Of a stretch of 64,000 nt of DNA, positions 59,145 to 64,000 are shown piece after piece. Position 1 is the stretch's first letter, and every line of letters starts with the position of its first letter. Position numbers and translations under genes: made by a program. A model generated the notes under the pieces. It had not been told where the DNA came from, did not search any database, and saw only the letters and a program-made list of their open reading frames with translations. Source of the DNA: Musa acuminata AAA Group (lineage: Eukaryota; Streptophyta; Magnoliopsida; Zingiberales; Musaceae); NCBI RefSeq assembly GCF_036884655.1, contig NC_088354.1, forward strand, positions 11,912,501 to 11,976,500, given 5' to 3'.

Positions 59145-60449
59145 CTGCACAGGAAAGAAACATCAAATGGAATTAGAAACTAGAAAGTACTGTAGTTAAG
59201 CACAGGTGAAAACATTATAATCTGATAAAAGATTTTAGTACTTAGCACCAGCAAACAAAAGCAAATAACTAATGAAAGCTGCAATGATACAACACAACAA
59301 GGCAAAATGTGCAATCTATCTATTTAATTTCGCTTGGAATTACATCAAATATTGAGTTTCTCCAACATTTTGAAGAGTTATCATAGCAAACTCCAATTCT
59401 TGTAAACCATAACCAAAATCCCATTGTAGCTTTTTATTTACAGGATTAGATATTTCACATGTATAAAACCTCATTTGAGCATGGGCACATCAGATAGGTC
59501 CCATATGCATAAAAGGAGATAAGTTTTGGATCTTTTTCACCAAGGACTGATGTCTTCAGATATCTCATAATAACAGATCACTTTCAGAGTGTGAGATATC
59601 AGGCACCAAATAGCCCAAAAATACTACAATCTGCACATCAAAAAACATAAGGGTTTAATTCTGTTGATATATCGTGTAACAGGGAAGAAAGACAACTGGT
59701 CTATTTCCTAGTCCTCAAAACGTTCACAATTGCAATATGCAACTCTGCAGATAACAGCTGCAGATTTTCTGCTATTCTCCTTTCACGAACCGAGCCTGAT
59801 GTCCGCTACCATTGCATCCAAAAATTCTTAACCCGAAAGGCACAAATCTCAAGTTGCCGAATCTCAAAGCTCTCAACATCGACAACTTGAAGGTAATGTT
59901 TATTCACAACAGGGTCTGGATGTTAACTAGCGATTTCAGAGTTGTCATAAACAGCTCATATATGAGTTTTCTATAAGAATAACATTCATAACAACTCCGT
60001 TTGCATCATCCTATTAGATCAAAAGGACGAGGATCTCTGCTGCTACCTCTTCACTATTCTTATACACTACCAACGCCTAAAAGCTGAAGACATATATCTG
60101 TTGCAAAAACAATAATTTGGTGGATCATCAAGAACCTACCGCAATAAACTCGAAAGACGCTTTACCGCAACAGGCCCATACACAAGATAGAATGGTCATT
60201 AGAGGAGCACCAACCATCTAGGATCCAACATCTCGATAGAGCTTGTACTCAGAGGTAGCAAAAAAGTAAGCATCATAAATGAACAGATAAAGATCAGCAT
60301 AGATCTCCCATCTACAAGATGACATCAAAAATAGTAACCCTAAAAGAAAGGATGCCACCAAAACCAAAAACCAAATTTCAAGCCCAATCAGAATCATTTC
60401 CGGAATGTCTACGTACTCTGCAACATCGAGTGTAACAGGTAAAACCCCT

Positions 60450-60523
60450 AAACCCTAATCTTTCCCGAACGGCTAAATACCACTGCAACATCGAGGGAAA
60501 CAGGAGAAACCCCTAAACCCTAA
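60450..60523 (+). promoter_or_regulatory. Duplicated telo-box module in the BTF3 5'-UTR intron
   Basis: AAACCCTAA (telo-box) occurs at 60450-60458 and 60515-60523. Each lies within a repeated segment of about 42 bases that starts ctgcaacatcgag and ends aaccctaatc. Telo-boxes are typical of plant translation-machinery genes, which fits BTF3. Confidence 0.65.
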
Positions 60524-60603
60524 TCGACGAGGAACCCCCGAGTTTTCTGGAAGCACATGAACCTAGCGGCATGAGTGGATTTATGATGGATCACGGGAAT
60601 TAC

Positions 60604-60700
60604 CTTTGCAACGGGGAGAGGGAATTACGCGAAGGAAGAAAGAGGGGGAGGGCGAGGAGGAGAACGCCGACGCCGCAGCTTTCGCTTCGAGGAATGATAA
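60604..60700 (-). promoter_or_regulatory. BTF3 non-coding first exon and promoter-proximal region
   Basis: Read on the minus strand this is a pyrimidine-rich leader (cctccccctctttcttcc-like) ending at a splice donor CAAAG/gtaatt at 60603. The far edge is estimated, as the transcription start cannot be seen. Confidence 0.55.
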
Positions 60701-61359
60701 GGGTAGAGCGGGTAGAGTATATTTGCGGTATCGCTCGATAAATTACCTTCGTGCCCCCAAAACTTGCTGAGAATTACCGCCTTGATATATCTCATTTGAA
60801 TCTAATACCAAATTATCGACCCCCAAATAGAAAGTGAGAAAACTGATGATGATCTAATTTAGAATTAAGAATATTAAGCCGTTTAACTATAAATTCACCA
60901 AATCTATGAATCAATTTTTTGAATGGGTCGGATTGTAATAACCGTGCTATTTTAATTGGTTTGTATTTATCCTTTGTAATTAATATATGAATACTATGCA
61001 TCTATAATAATTAATATGAAGGAAATCTCATAATCACTAACATTACAACACCAGAAAAGGAGAGCCGAGGAGTATGATGATGCAATCCCACCATGGAATG
61101 AAGCTATACTTACCACCAATCATCAAGCTCCAAGGCGAAGCCGAAGCCCATGTCTACGGTGATGTGATGAAGGAGCTCTTCCATCCATACATTGCCGGAT
61201 GAGCTATCCAAAATCTCATCTCCTCCTCGCCTCTCGATTCCCTCATGCGTCCATGCACCACAACCTGCCCTCTCTTCCTATCTTCCCCGCTTATAAGCTC
61301 TCGTGCTGTTGCTGCCGCCGCCGCCGCCGCTGCCGCTTCTGTTCTCCCGCTCTGTTCCA
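60701..61359. other. Divergent intergenic region between BTF3 and GAPA
   Basis: It serves both promoters: BTF3 on the minus strand and GAPA on the plus strand. A short GCC-rich run (about 61308-61336) lies in the GAPA leader. No other gene is visible. Confidence 0.6.
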
Positions 61360-63461
<2,102 letters not shown>

Positions 63462-64000
63462 TCGGGAAGCATCAGAGAGGACGATTAAGTTTGTAACCTT
63501 TCTGTTTCTTCTTCTTCGTCGTCTCAAAATTTCTGCTCTTCTAAACACAGTCACCCAAAAATCGATCTGTTCTCAATCTTTTGGTATATTATCCACTTCT
63601 GCTATCAGCAATATATATATCGTGTAAATTTCATGTGGTTTTCGTGTTCTTCTTTAGAAGGCAGAGAATAGTCGCATTCAGTTGTATATGTTCAAAGAAG
63701 ACCCAATATATGTTCTCAGAAGTAAGCCCATCAAACACATCAGCCCAATTCTATGAACACAAACTGGTAGAGAGATGTTGATTCTGGTTCTCTGTTGTGC
63801 AGCCCAATCAATCCAATGCAGCTTTGATCTTTAAACTCAGAGAGTTTAGCACTAATTCATGAAAATATTGAGACCTATATGTCATTAGGGAAACCATAAT
63901 TAATGTGCTGTTAACCATGCATATCAAGACCTATATGTCGGTGTGTAGCGTGCCACCGACGGCAAGTCCGGCAACGATGGCCGCATGGCTCGTCTTCTTC
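63462..64000. other. GAPA 3' flank
   Basis: This contains the 3' untranslated region and the start of the next spacer. No gene is supported before the window ends. Confidence 0.7.

Noticed and set aside
60440..60530. Interstitial telomere repeat
   Set aside because: Only isolated AAACCCTAA boxes occur, not an array, and their place in a translation gene leader fits telo-boxes.

Overview
This is a plant nuclear window, almost certainly from a monocot. Genes are intron-rich with GT-AG (and a few GC-AG) introns, some coding exons are very GC-rich (GAPA, 11S globulin) inside AT-rich spacers, and there are nested LTR retrotransposons and 5'-leader microsatellites. I lean towards Zingiberales (banana-like), but this is an inference from overall style and not a database match.

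Layout, left to right. 1145-5289 (+): the 3' half of a HUA2-like gene (CID domain and proline-rich tail). 6453-11210 (+): a complete 10-exon diphosphomevalonate decarboxylase gene (MVD-A). 12086-14674 (+): an intronless isoamylase-2-type gene (ISA2-A). 16131-16613 (+): an ISA2 fragment cut off by an LTR retroelement (16614-18136). 18138-22883 (+): a second MVD (MVD-B). 23758-26346 (+): a second ISA2 with an in-frame stop (ISA2-B). 27798-29954 (+): a third, 5'-truncated and twice-frameshifted ISA2 (ISA2-C). The block 6452-16613 is therefore repeated almost unchanged at 18137-28277. MVD-B begins exactly at its start codon, directly after retroelement sequence, so it has lost the native promoter and leader.

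31403-33060 (+) is a four-exon 11S globulin seed-storage gene. 33.3-44.5 kb is gene-poor. It holds a long imperfect hairpin (about 33835-34130), a diverged promoter-like repeat pair, and a degenerate minus-strand Ty1/copia element (36662-43284). That element itself carries a 1.06-kb TIR element and a 1.53-kb solo LTR with a perfect 5-bp target duplication.

44826-48737 (+) is a 13-exon heparan-alpha-glucosaminide N-acetyltransferase-like membrane protein. 49495-56008 (-) is a complete 18-exon acetyl-CoA synthetase. 57529-59144 (-) is BTF3/NAC-beta, with a 5'-UTR intron up to 60603. 61360-63461 (+) is GAPA, the chloroplast NADP-GAPDH A subunit.

The neighbours do not form one pathway: isoprenoid supply (MVD), starch (ISA2), seed storage (11S), acetate activation (ACS), translation (BTF3) and the Calvin cycle (GAPA) are simply adjacent. 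The most notable biology is the recent MVD-ISA2 segmental duplication with a retroelement at its junction, the decay series of ISA2 copies, and the hairpin next to the storage-protein gene. Exon boundaries were drawn by hand from splice consensus and reading phase; all complete gene models stay in frame throughout, and the broken ISA2 copies are described as such.
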